Shown here one piece after another: positions 44,716-53,049 of a stretch of DNA of 64,000 nucleotides. Under the pieces are notes generated by a model, which ran no database searches, had not been told where the DNA came from, and was given only the letters and a program-made list of their open reading frames with translations. The DNA lies in the NCBI RefSeq assembly GCF_009792895.1, contig NZ_WSSC01000001.1:434001-498000 (forward strand), in the 5' to 3' direction. The position numbers and the translations under genes are program-made. This DNA comes from Pigmentibacter ruber (GTDB lineage Bacteria; Bdellovibrionota_B; Oligoflexia; Silvanigrellales; Silvanigrellaceae). The stretch's first letter is position 1, and every line of letters starts with the position of its first letter.

Positions 44716-45715
44716 AAACAGGTACTTTAGTGATATAGAGAACGTCTTCACTAAATATATTATATAAATGCTCAGGTTTTTTTTCAAATAGTGCCAAAAC
44801 TAATCCACCGCCTCCAGCTCCAGTAAGCTTTGCTGCTAAAGCCCCATTAGATTGCAAGGTTTTAATTAAATCAGTTATTTTTTTTGTTGATACACCAAGT
44901 TTTTCTAAAAATAATTGTGCGCAATTTAGGTTACTTGCAATATCAAGTAACCTGCCTTCTTTTAAAAAGACTAAAGTACTATCTGTTAGTTTACTAAGAT
45001 TATCTAAATATTTCTTGCCATTGTCAGGATTTATTTTTAAAAAATCAGCAACTTTTTTTACCATAGAAGCAGTATCACTTCTTTCTTTGGTATCGACCAA
45101 AGCGAGCCAAAATTCTTTCGCATTTTTAATATATTTAAAACCATTCTCTTTACTAAACTCTATCAGACCATCACATGCAACAGTTGTAACATCTAAACCA
45201 CTTGCTTTTCCTGAGTGGAACAAACAATCTACATCATTTGAAAATTGAATTTGAGTTTCATTAGAAATTTCTTGAGTAAGTAAGTGCTTATGTTTTGCTA
45301 TTTCAATAGAAAGTTTAACTAAACAGGTGCTAATAGCTGCACTGCCCCCCATTCCTCCACCCAAAGGAATTTCTGATTGAATAACTATTTTTTGGGGGGA
45401 AAAATGTTTTAATTCTAAAGAAGGATGACAAAGCTGCAAAGCCTTTTCAAATGCTAAAGTTAAAAGTTTTTGTATTTCTTTGTTTGTCTGATAAATATTT
45501 CCTTTAATTCTGGTCTCCCAAGAATCTTCCCATGATTCTGTGAATTTATCAGGACAAATTTGCATGTTTAATCTAATATCTGGAAGAGCTAATGAAATAG
45601 CTTTATGTCCATAGACTACTGAATGTTCTCCAATTAAAATAGCTTTGCCGCCAGCATTAGCATTTAGATTTAAATGTGTTAATACTTGCTTATTTATTGA
45701 TTTATATTCACTCAT
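44699..45715 (-). CDS. mvk: Mevalonate kinase
   Basis: The 338-residue GHMP kinase phosphorylates mevalonate with ATP. GHMP motifs: GGKAILIGEHSVVYGHKAIS (motif 1), IPLGGGMGGSAAISTCLV (motif 2, ATP loop), catalytic Asp in GKASGLDVTT, and KLTGAGGGGLVLAL (motif 3). The EHSVVYGH and SGLDVTT forms mark it as mevalonate kinase within the superfamily. It is the last mevalonate gene in the operon and its start overlaps the mvaD stop (ATGA). Confidence 0.92.
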   Translation of the reverse strand: MSEYKSINKQVLTHLNLNANAGGKAILIGEHSVVYGHKAISLALPDIRLNMQICPDKFTESWEDSWETRIKGNIYQTNKEIQKLLTLAFEKALQLCHPSLELKHFSPQKIVIQSEIPLGGGMGGSAAISTCLVKLSIEIAKHKHLLTQEISNETQIQFSNDVDCLFHSGKASGLDVTTVACDGLIEFSKENGFKYIKNAKEFWLALVDTKERSDTASMVKKVADFLKINPDNGKKYLDNLSKLTDSTLVFLKEGRLLDIASNLNCAQLFLEKLGVSTKKITDLIKTLQSNGALAAKLTGAGGGGLVLALFEKKPEHLYNIFSEDVLYITKVPVYEEQY

Positions 45716-46926
45716 GATAAAGCACCAGTAGTGTTTAATTTGTTTTTCATTTCATAAAAATTATTTCTTCCAAGCATTAATCCACCTGAAAAGTTGTTTT
45801 TTAATATTTTTAATGAGCCTGATTTTTTTATTTCAAGATTTTTTATAAAATCGTGTATAAAGTTACAAGCTGACGGCATATATAAAATATGGATATTAGG
45901 ACCTGCATCTAATGTCCAAAATGCCTCAGCTTGTAATTTATTTCTACGTTGTACAAATGAATGAATAATATCAGAAGTTTCATGGGTTAAGTAGCAAGCC
46001 TTTGGTGAGGAGGTTTGCATAACAGCATGCATTAATATTGCATCTTCTTCTGAAATTTCTTGCACCTTTTTAAAATCAAAATTTGCTATTGCTTGTTCTA
46101 ATAAATGTAACTTTGAATTTAATCCTGCAAGTCTAATATTTTGGAATGGAGATGTATGGACATATTGATGTCCTTCTGAACTGCTGATTTTTTTTTCAGA
46201 AGAGTCTAATACTAAAACTAAATGGTTTAAATCAGTCCATTTTTCGTTATAAGGAATAGATAAAGTGTCACTATATATTTTTTTATTTTCTGGTAATTGA
46301 TCTTCAACTTTCCATTTAACAAAAAAATCTTTATCAGAAAAAACACTTCTTGTTGCAGACCCACTGCCAATTCTTGCCCATTGAGTTAGCCAATATAGTA
46401 AATTATCTTGTGAAAAGTGTTTATCAAGTTGGAGAAGATCTGCTATAGAGCCCACAAGTGCTGCATATCCCGCTGCACTAGAAGCAATACCGCAAGCGGT
46501 TGGAAAATTGTTTTGACTTTTTATTTCTAAAGCTAATGATTGGATACAAGGAAGTAAAATAGTATTTATTATTTTTTCCATTTTAAGAGGTATTTTTGTC
46601 TCTAAATTTTCATTATTTAAAAATAATTTATGCTTAAATAACATAGGGTGATTTTCTGATTTTTCAACAGATCTTCCTTGTACTGTTACTTTGGTAAACG
46701 CCCTAAAACCACCTAACGTAAAGCTTATGCTTGAATTAAGAGGTAATTGCAGTTCATCATTTTTCTTACCCCAATATTTGACTAATGCAATGTTACTTGG
46801 TGCTGAGGAAAATCCATTATCCCCATTTTGAAGAAATATTTTCTTTGAATCAAATAGATTATAAACAACTTTATTTAATTCAATTAATCTTGGAGGAAGG
46901 TCAGTATAAATTAGGTTATCTTTCAT
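45712..46926 (-). CDS. mvaD: Diphosphomevalonate decarboxylase
   Basis: The 404-residue enzyme makes isopentenyl diphosphate from mevalonate diphosphate with ATP. The diagnostic blocks are SNIALVKYWGKKNDELQLPLN, LNSSISFTL, ACGIASSAAGYAALV, GSGSATRSVF and FWTLDAGPNIHIL, with the catalytic Asp in the last block. The length is longer than the usual ~330, with an N-terminal extension of about 40 residues before the first motif. GGAGA is 6 bases before the ATG. It overlaps the upstream kinase gene by 11 bases. Confidence 0.93.
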   Translation of the reverse strand: MKDNLIYTDLPPRLIELNKVVYNLFDSKKIFLQNGDNGFSSAPSNIALVKYWGKKNDELQLPLNSSISFTLGGFRAFTKVTVQGRSVEKSENHPMLFKHKLFLNNENLETKIPLKMEKIINTILLPCIQSLALEIKSQNNFPTACGIASSAAGYAALVGSIADLLQLDKHFSQDNLLYWLTQWARIGSGSATRSVFSDKDFFVKWKVEDQLPENKKIYSDTLSIPYNEKWTDLNHLVLVLDSSEKKISSSEGHQYVHTSPFQNIRLAGLNSKLHLLEQAIANFDFKKVQEISEEDAILMHAVMQTSSPKACYLTHETSDIIHSFVQRRNKLQAEAFWTLDAGPNIHILYMPSACNFIHDFIKNLEIKKSGSLKILKNNFSGGLMLGRNNFYEMKNKLNTTGALS

Positions 46927-47932
46927 TTAAATCTCCAACCTTACTAAAGGCAAAAACAATATCATCTTTTAAAATTTTGCAGTTATTGATTAAATAATCA
47001 GGTGTTGCCAATGTCCATAAACAGTCACCATGTCCTGCTCCCATGGTTTTGAATGTTACTTTATATGAATTTAATTGAATTATTAAATTATTAAAAGTTG
47101 TTTCTTCTACTGGAAGAATATTTTGCTTACTTGCTATTACTTGCGCTGATTTCATCAGGTAATTCAAGTTTTTTATACTAGAATCATTAATAAAACTCTC
47201 AGCTAATTTTGTATGGGAATTAGCGAATTCTTCTTTTTTATTATCTTGAGAAAAAATATATATTGCTTTTTTAGTATCAGAATAAATGTTTGTTTTAAGG
47301 AAACAACCATATAAATTTATATCATCTTTAGGTTTAAATTTTGTTATATTTGGTATTTCGGAGTCTTCTTGGTTTTGAAATACCCAAAATTGAATAGGTT
47401 CATTTTCAGATTGAGACAAATAGTGGGCTAATTGAACAGCCACATCGTATCCGCTCCCTTTCCCTTGAACATTTATAATAGATTGACGAATATTTTTCCA
47501 AAAAATAGGATTTGAAAAAATTGGCTTATTATCTAAAAAAATAGAATTAAATGCTACTGCAATTCCAGATATGATGGCTGATGAAGAGCCAAATCCAAGG
47601 CTTGGAGAATAACTATTTAAAATTGAAATTTCTATATTTCTATTTTTGATATAGCAATACCAAGGTTGAAGTAACTTGATAAAAAATAAAGTTTTTTTAT
47701 CAAGTGGAGTTTTGAGTTCTAGTTCTTTACTAGAAAATTCAATTTCTTTACTAGAAAAAAAATCACTTTTAATTTTAATAAGGGAACTGTCTTTAAAATT
47801 AGAAGAAACTTTAATATTAAATTTAAAAAAGTATTGGTCGAAAGTAACAGCTATTGCTTTCCCATGATTCAATACTCCATATTCCCCAAAAAGCATAGCT
47901 TTTGCAGGGATCTTAACATTTACTTCATGCAT
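46916..47932 (-). CDS. Phosphomevalonate kinase (GHMP family)
   Basis: The start at 47932 is preferred (GAAG upstream, conserved IPAKAMLFGEYGVLNHGKA follows closely), giving 338 residues; a longer form would overlap mvaA. Motifs: AKAMLFGEYGVL (1), SPSLGFGSSSAIISGIAVAF (2), GKGSGYDVAVQ with the acidic residue, and TMGAGHGDCLWTL (3). Its place between mvaA and mvaD and its divergence from the mvk and mvaD products identify it as the phosphomevalonate kinase by elimination. It is the most divergent enzyme of the cluster. The gap to mvaA is 13 bases. Confidence 0.85.
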   Translation of the reverse strand: MHEVNVKIPAKAMLFGEYGVLNHGKAIAVTFDQYFFKFNIKVSSNFKDSSLIKIKSDFFSSKEIEFSSKELELKTPLDKKTLFFIKLLQPWYCYIKNRNIEISILNSYSPSLGFGSSSAIISGIAVAFNSIFLDNKPIFSNPIFWKNIRQSIINVQGKGSGYDVAVQLAHYLSQSENEPIQFWVFQNQEDSEIPNITKFKPKDDINLYGCFLKTNIYSDTKKAIYIFSQDNKKEEFANSHTKLAESFINDSSIKNLNYLMKSAQVIASKQNILPVEETTFNNLIIQLNSYKVTFKTMGAGHGDCLWTLATPDYLINNCKILKDDIVFAFSKVGDLNER

Positions 47933-47945
47933 TAATTTAACTTCT

Positions 47946-49271
47946 TTAATTTTTGTGGCGTAGATTATCAACAACAGATATACTTGGAAGATGATCGTAT
48001 TGTCGCATCATTTCTAAGTTTTTTTCGTGAAGTGCCATATGTCCTTTTTGAATTCCTTCACAACCTAACGCTCTGATTGCAGATAAATTTTGTGCTAAAC
48101 CGACACTTGCAATAATTGCTGATAGCTCGGAAGCTGTCGGAGATCCTAATAATTTTAAACATGCTGTAGCTGCTGGATGTAATTTTGTAACTCCACCTAC
48201 TGTACCAACTGCAATAGGAAGTTCTATTTCACCTTGTAAGCGCCGTTCAGAATTTATAAACCATTTGGTTAAAGGTTTATAAACACCTGTTAGAGAAGCA
48301 TATGCATGGCACCCAGCTTCAACAGCTCTCCAATCATTTCCTGTTGCTATTACTACAGGATCAATTCCATTCATAATTCCTTTATTGTGAGTTGCTGCTC
48401 TAAAAGGATCTAAATCAGCAAATTCCCATACAGAGCAAATTCTTTTTGCGGCTTCTTCACCTGAATAACCATTTCGCTCTAATGCTGAAAATTCAATTTC
48501 ACATTTTACTTTTGAAATACGATGTGTTGTTAAGTTAGTAAGAATTTTAGAACCTACAGAACATGGGATCAGTTCTGGTAATTTTCTTCCTATTTCTTCA
48601 GCAATACTATTAACTATATTTGCTCCCATTGCTTCTTTTGTATCAACATTTACGTGTAAAACATAGTATCCAAGTTTATTTAAACTTCTTAATTCTATAC
48701 TTTTTACACCGCCTCCTCTTTCAATTAACCTTGGATGGCATTTTTGTGCAATTGCAATTAATTTTTCTCTTAAAAATTCATGATAAAGAGTATTTATATT
48801 CAAGCTTGGTGCCACAATGAACTGAATTTGACATGTTGCAATCGTCTCAGTAGGAGTTGAAGTAAAACCACCACATGTTCTTGCCAGTTTAGCTCCGAAA
48901 CTTGCTGCTGCAACAACACTTGATTCTTCAACAGCCATTGGAATAAAAATTTCTTTTCCATCTATTAAAAAATTTGTTGCAATTCCAAGAGGTAACGTAA
49001 AACCTCCGATACAATTTTCAATAAATTTTTCGGCTTGATCAATATTTAATGCACCCGAATTATTCAAAATGGAAGCGTCTTCATGACTAATAATATTTCT
49101 GGTTGTTAAGGCTTGAGAACGTTGTTTTGCACTCATTTGAGCAAAGTTGGGAATTCTACTAGAAGCAAGCGCATGCTGTTGTTTTGAGGCATGATAAGGA
49201 ACAGATTTTGAGGCCATATCATCAATTTGAGAATCACTTCTGGATAGTATCTGCTGTTTGTCTTTTCTCAT
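47946..49271 (-). CDS. mvaA: Hydroxymethylglutaryl-CoA reductase
   Basis: The 441-residue enzyme makes mevalonate. Family blocks: IENCIGGFTLPLGIATNFLIDG (substrate-binding), MAVEESSVVAAASFGAKLARTCGGF with the catalytic Glu, ATHNKGIMNGIDPVVIATGNDWRAVEAGCHAYA with the catalytic Lys and Asp, GTVGGVTKLHP, and a terminal GHMALHEKNLEM with the catalytic His. The absence of membrane segments, the length and the LHEKN ending point to the soluble class II (Pseudomonas-like) type. AGGG is about 7 bases before the start. The first ~50 residues are Ser/Lys/Gln-rich and probably flexible. Confidence 0.94.
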   Translation of the reverse strand: MRKDKQQILSRSDSQIDDMASKSVPYHASKQQHALASSRIPNFAQMSAKQRSQALTTRNIISHEDASILNNSGALNIDQAEKFIENCIGGFTLPLGIATNFLIDGKEIFIPMAVEESSVVAAASFGAKLARTCGGFTSTPTETIATCQIQFIVAPSLNINTLYHEFLREKLIAIAQKCHPRLIERGGGVKSIELRSLNKLGYYVLHVNVDTKEAMGANIVNSIAEEIGRKLPELIPCSVGSKILTNLTTHRISKVKCEIEFSALERNGYSGEEAAKRICSVWEFADLDPFRAATHNKGIMNGIDPVVIATGNDWRAVEAGCHAYASLTGVYKPLTKWFINSERRLQGEIELPIAVGTVGGVTKLHPAATACLKLLGSPTASELSAIIASVGLAQNLSAIRALGCEGIQKGHMALHEKNLEMMRQYDHLPSISVVDNLRHKN

Positions 49272-49281
49272 TTTAATACCC

Positions 49282-50388
49282 TTAGCATTTAGTTACTCCT
49301 GCGATTCTAGAACTCAATTCTTTTAAAGTTCTTGCTCCTGAACAAAACATTGTAATAGAAAGAGCTTTTTGAAAAAACTGCAATTCTTTTTCAACAGTTT
49401 CTAGCGGGGTACTACCATTTTCATTTGAAATAGCCGCTCTAAATAATGGTAGACCAACACCCGCCATTGTCGCTCCTAAGGCAACAGCTTTGGCAACTTG
49501 TAATCCGTTGCGCATTCCACCAGTTGCCACTAAAGGGATATTGTATCCGAGTTCTTTTTTGAGTCTAGAACATGCCAATAAAGACTCATCCGTTCTCATA
49601 CCCCAGTTGCGAAATAACTCGCCAAGGCGTTGACCATCATTTTGAGATCTTAAGCCTTCAATATATCCCCAACTCGTTCCGCCTTTTCCTCCAACATCTA
49701 CACTAGCAACACCAACAGAAACAAGTTTTTTGAACGTTTCAGGGGAAATTCCAGAGCCTACTTCTTTAATTATGAGAGGTACTGAAATAGTTTTTACTAT
49801 ATTTTCAATTTTATTTAATAAATTTGAAAAATTTCTTTCACCTTCGGGTTGAATGCATTCTTGTAAAGCATTTAAGTGAAGGGCAAATGCGTTTAATTGC
49901 AATTTATCTATAAGTCTTTGAATATCTTCTGTTTTTATACCATAATTCAGGCTTACAGCTCCTAAATTCCCAATTAAAAAAACATGAGGCGCCACTTTTC
50001 GCACATCAAACAATTTCTGAAATTTTGAATCAGAAAGCATCATTTTTTGTGAACCCAGTCCCATCGGTATATTATATTTTTGTGCAACTAGAGCCAAGGT
50101 TTCATTGATTTCTTGTCCTTTTGCAACTCCGCCAGTCATTCCAGTTATCAGGATTGGCAAAGAAAATGTTTGCCCAAGGAATTTTTGTGATGTGTTAACT
50201 TCGTTGAAATGAAATTCAGGTAGAGCTTCAGGTGTAAAGAAGTATTGAGAAAAGTTTTCTCCAAGGGACTCAACATCTTTTGTTTCACAGATTGAAATAT
50301 GATCATTTTTTCGACTGATCATCAATTCTGGATTGTCTTCAATTGTACTTAAAATATTAGAATTGTTAAATTTTTCTTCGCTGGACAA
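49282..50388 (-). CDS. fni: Type 2 isopentenyl-diphosphate delta-isomerase
   Basis: The 368-residue FMN enzyme interconverts IPP and DMAPP. The start is TTG at 50388 with AGGAG 9 bases upstream. Type 2 blocks: SRKNDHISIC, PILITGMTGG, GLGSQKMML, LIGNLGAV, ALHLNALQECIQPEGER, IIKEVGSGIS, VDVGGKGGTSW, and ATGGMRNG with FMN phosphate binding. It is the first gene of the mevalonate operon, followed by mvaA after 10 bases, so the operon yields both isoprenoid building blocks. Confidence 0.94.
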   Translation of the reverse strand: MSSEEKFNNSNILSTIEDNPELMISRKNDHISICETKDVESLGENFSQYFFTPEALPEFHFNEVNTSQKFLGQTFSLPILITGMTGGVAKGQEINETLALVAQKYNIPMGLGSQKMMLSDSKFQKLFDVRKVAPHVFLIGNLGAVSLNYGIKTEDIQRLIDKLQLNAFALHLNALQECIQPEGERNFSNLLNKIENIVKTISVPLIIKEVGSGISPETFKKLVSVGVASVDVGGKGGTSWGYIEGLRSQNDGQRLGELFRNWGMRTDESLLACSRLKKELGYNIPLVATGGMRNGLQVAKAVALGATMAGVGLPLFRAAISNENGSTPLETVEKELQFFQKALSITMFCSGARTLKELSSRIAGVTKC

Positions 50389-50534
50389 AATTTAGGACTC
50401 CTCAGCTAGTCTTAATTGAGGGTTATTCATTCACCTTTCAATGGCTTACCAATATGAATACTTACAATCAAGAGAAACAAAAGAAAAACCTTTAATCATC
50501 AATTTTATCTGACGATATACAATAATGACGGCGT

Positions 50535-50563
50535 TTGACTATTTATAATAGGTATTTTAAAAT
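50535..50563 (+). promoter_or_regulatory. Sigma70-type promoter
   Basis: TTGACT (50535-50540), a 17-base spacer and TAAAAT (50558-50563): each box has one mismatch to consensus and the spacing is ideal. It would drive the two-gene unit starting at 50601. The transcript would begin near 50570. Confidence 0.65.
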
Positions 50564-50590
50564 TAACTAAGTCATCTCGTTAAGTTAATT
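50561..50590 (+). promoter_or_regulatory. Inverted repeat just before the ribosome-binding site
   Basis: AATTAACT (50561-50568) and AGTTAATT (50583-50590) are exact 8-bp arms with 14 bases between. The right arm ends directly before GGAGG (50591-50595). The left arm overlaps the -10 box, so most of the hairpin may not be transcribed; an operator is more likely than an RNA switch. Confidence 0.35.
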
Positions 50591-50600
50591 GGAGGCAAAA

Positions 50601-51215
50601 ATGAGCTCCAAATTGGATCAAAATGCTCTTTGGATGACAGGTTTAAATCCAACACAATTTTTTCATGAAATGGTTGTTGAAGCTCAGGAGAGGCAGGGAC
50701 TTAAATTAACAGAAAATGTTGAGTTTTATATTGTTAATTTATTGTGTGCTCACGTTAGAAGTACAGAATCAGATGATACTGAAGATTGTCTTGCCTTGAT
50801 ATTGAAAAAAGCATTAGAAAGCCCGCATAATGAAAAAATAGCGTTATATAAAAAACTTGCCGATACTGCTTTATACTTCTCAGGATTTTTCCAAGAGTAT
50901 TTCAATAGAAAAAGCTTTAATATTAAATATTATGTAAATATGGGCGAATCTGCTTACAATGAGTTATCTAATTTATTAAAAGGAAAAACAACGTACCAAG
51001 AAACTATGTCCAAAATTTATTATGAAATGAGTTGTAGTTTTAATATTGCTGTAGATATTTTACTTGATATATCTGAGCAAACTACACAATCAGGTCAAGA
51101 GAGATCATTGCTCAGTATTTATGATGCTTGGTTGAATACAAATAGCGCAAAGCTAGAAAAAGAATTATTTCTAAGAGGGGTAACTCCAATTAAAGTATCA
51201 ACTCGTAAGGTTTAG
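50601..51215 (+). CDS. Helical protein of unknown function
   Basis: The ATG at 50601 has GGAGG five bases upstream, giving 204 residues. The chain is mostly helical and soluble, with no signal peptide (ALWMTGLNPTQFFHEMVVEAQERQG; VEFYIVNLLCAHVRSTESDDTED; ADTALYFSGFFQEYFNRKSF; AYNELSNLLKGKTTYQETMSKIYYEMS). I do not recognise the family. It is followed after 3 bases by another uncharacterised gene, so the two form a unit with its own promoter, divergent from the mevalonate operon. Confidence 0.7.
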   Translation: MSSKLDQNALWMTGLNPTQFFHEMVVEAQERQGLKLTENVEFYIVNLLCAHVRSTESDDTEDCLALILKKALESPHNEKIALYKKLADTALYFSGFFQEYFNRKSFNIKYYVNMGESAYNELSNLLKGKTTYQETMSKIYYEMSCSFNIAVDILLDISEQTTQSGQERSLLSIYDAWLNTNSAKLEKELFLRGVTPIKVSTRKV

Positions 51216-51218
51216 TTA

Positions 51219-51863
51219 ATGGGAATTAGGAATCAATCTAAACTATTTTCAAGTTGTAATCATTTAATTAATATACTTTCAAGCTATTATAATTTTTATA
51301 ATCAAGATCCGATTGATAATTATTTGATTTCTGCTCCAACTGGGGAATTACATGCAAATTGCGGGCAAACATTATTTGAAGAAAATTCAGAAAATAATGA
51401 ATTATATATTGGAATTCAATTTGGTGAATATATTATTGATGAAATTGAAAATAATGAATTTATATCATTAAATTCATTAGCTGTTATTTCTGAAGAAGTA
51501 AGTCATTTTAAGATAATAATTGATTCTGTAATTTTAAATTCAAGTATTTCCAAACTTGAGATTGAAATGCTTGGTGAAATAGATCGTTTTATATGCTTGA
51601 TGCATTGGAATCAATTAAAAATTAATCCAAAACTGACAAATAATTGGAAAAATTTACATGATATATGCGATTTGGTGTTTCAAGGCAATAGATTTGTAAG
51701 TGAAGATAACATTTATAGAGAAGCAGAAGGTTTAGCGTTTAAACATTTAAAGAAAGCATTTATGAATAATTGGGACTCTAGTTATTTTGATTTTTCAAAA
51801 ATTGATAATCGCGCAAAAGAATATCTTTCCAAACTTAGAGAAAATTTGCTCAAAATAAAATAA
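51219..51863 (+). CDS. Soluble protein of unknown function, partner of the upstream gene
   Basis: The 214-residue protein has no signal peptide or membrane segment. It opens with a helical ~35 residues, then a strand-rich acidic part (LYIGIQFGEYIIDEIENNEF), then helices including VSHFKIIIDSV, LEIEMLGEIDRFICLMHW and AEGLAFKHLKKAF. The motif EEVSHFKIIID followed by E-x-x-x-EID-x-F has spaced acidic and His residues that could bind metal, but this is speculation. It begins 3 bases after the previous stop and is probably translationally coupled with it. Confidence 0.65.
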   Translation: MGIRNQSKLFSSCNHLINILSSYYNFYNQDPIDNYLISAPTGELHANCGQTLFEENSENNELYIGIQFGEYIIDEIENNEFISLNSLAVISEEVSHFKIIIDSVILNSSISKLEIEMLGEIDRFICLMHWNQLKINPKLTNNWKNLHDICDLVFQGNRFVSEDNIYREAEGLAFKHLKKAFMNNWDSSYFDFSKIDNRAKEYLSKLRENLLKIK

Positions 51864-51867
51864 AAAT

Positions 51868-52110
51868 TTAATGGATATTTTTAGACAATAATTCTGAAGA
51901 ATAGTCTAAGTCGGAATTCAGCTTTTGTCTATGTAATTCTTTTTTCCATGCAAACCAAGCTAATGATTCTTCTTCTAGCCAATAAAATTTTTCTTTATAT
52001 TCAAAAGGAATTAAAATTTCACAGACTTTTTTTGCTTCTTCACAAGAAGCATTAGGGTTTTCTTCTGTCCAAATACGAAATTTTTCTTTAAATATATTTT
52101 TATCAAACAT
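51868..52110 (-). CDS. Small protein of unknown function
   Basis: The product is about 80 residues from the ATG at 52110 (AAGG 10 bases upstream; an in-frame GTG at 52119 is too close to that site). It is rich in Glu, Lys and Trp (FRIWTEENPNASCEEAKKVCEIL; KFYWLEEESLAWFAWKKELHRQKL) and soluble. It is convergent with the preceding gene with 4 bases between. Codon use looks like that of the neighbours. No known family. Confidence 0.5.
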   Translation of the reverse strand: MFDKNIFKEKFRIWTEENPNASCEEAKKVCEILIPFEYKEKFYWLEEESLAWFAWKKELHRQKLNSDLDYSSELLSKNIH

Positions 52111-52210
52111 TTTATTCACGCCTTTTTAAGCTGAATCTTATTGATGCCTGATTATTATTCAGGAATCTATATATCTTTCGGATAAAAAGTTGTATACTTA
52201 ACTTTTAATT

Positions 52211-52222
52211 TTAGTTAACTAA
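52211..52222. promoter_or_regulatory. 12-bp perfect palindrome
   Basis: TTAGTTAACTAA reads the same on both strands. It lies 58 bases upstream of the AGGAGG of the next gene, in the position of a promoter or operator. A second dyad, CTAGTTT (52238-52244) and AAACTAG (52251-52257), follows and could form a short hairpin in the leader. Confidence 0.35.
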
Positions 52223-52279
52223 GATCTTCTCAAAACTCTAGTTTTTTGTTAAACTAGTATTACATTGATAGGAGGAATG

Positions 52280-52978
52280 ATGAATCGTATATCAATAGAA
52301 TCTAAATTTGTTACTAATGACTTTCTTTTTGAATTAAAAAGATTCAAAGAATTAAACATTTCTGAAGAACTCTATCGCTATTTACTTGAAGTAGAATACC
52401 CTTGGCAAGCATTAGGGAAGCCTCTCACAAAATTTATTGAAAATTGTATCCAAAAAATTCCGCCAGAACAAAGAATAAAAGGTCTAGTGAGTGAGCATGT
52501 TTATTTAGAGAACAAAGACTCAATTGTTATTTCAAAGGGAGCTGTTGTTGAAGCGGGAGCTTATATTTCAGGACCTACTTTTATTGGTCCCGAGGCCATT
52601 ATTCGGCATGGTGCCTATGTTAGAGGCTCAGTATACATTTCGCAAGGCGCAGTTGTCGGACATACTACTGAATGCAAGGGAAGTATTTTAATGCCTTCAG
52701 CAAAAGCAGCACATTTCAATTATGTTGGTGATTCCCTCTTAGGAGTTGATACAAACTTAGGCGCTGGAACTAAATTAGCAAATTTAAAAATGAATCATAA
52801 AAATATTATTCTGGCTTTAGACAATAAAAAAATAGATTCTGGGTTAAAAAAATTCGGTGCAGTGCTTGGCAATAGAGCGCAAACAGGGTGTAATTCAGTG
52901 ACGAATCCAGGTACTATAATGTTGCCAGAAACCGTTTTGTTACCAAATCATACCGCTTTAGGCGTTATTAGACGATAA
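52280..52978 (+). CDS. Left-handed beta-helix (hexapeptide-repeat) acyltransferase-like protein
   Basis: AGGAGG (52270-52275) is four bases before the ATG at 52280, giving 232 residues. After a helical N-terminal ~75 residues, the chain shows hexapeptide repeats (IVISKGAVVEAGAYISGPTF, AIIRHGAYVRGSVYISQGAVV) with a loop GHTTECKGSILMP. This layout resembles the C-terminal half of GlmU and of sugar nucleotidyltransferases without their nucleotidyl domain. It could be a sugar-phosphate acetyltransferase or a structural relative. The substrate is unknown; the position between unrelated genes gives no help. Confidence 0.75.
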   Translation: MNRISIESKFVTNDFLFELKRFKELNISEELYRYLLEVEYPWQALGKPLTKFIENCIQKIPPEQRIKGLVSEHVYLENKDSIVISKGAVVEAGAYISGPTFIGPEAIIRHGAYVRGSVYISQGAVVGHTTECKGSILMPSAKAAHFNYVGDSLLGVDTNLGAGTKLANLKMNHKNIILALDNKKIDSGLKKFGAVLGNRAQTGCNSVTNPGTIMLPETVLLPNHTALGVIRR

Positions 52979-53049
52979 TAAATCCTTGTTTTCCTAAATA
53001 AAAAATTCATTGTTCCGATCCGAAAGTTGCGTTGTTTCAAGGAGCAACT

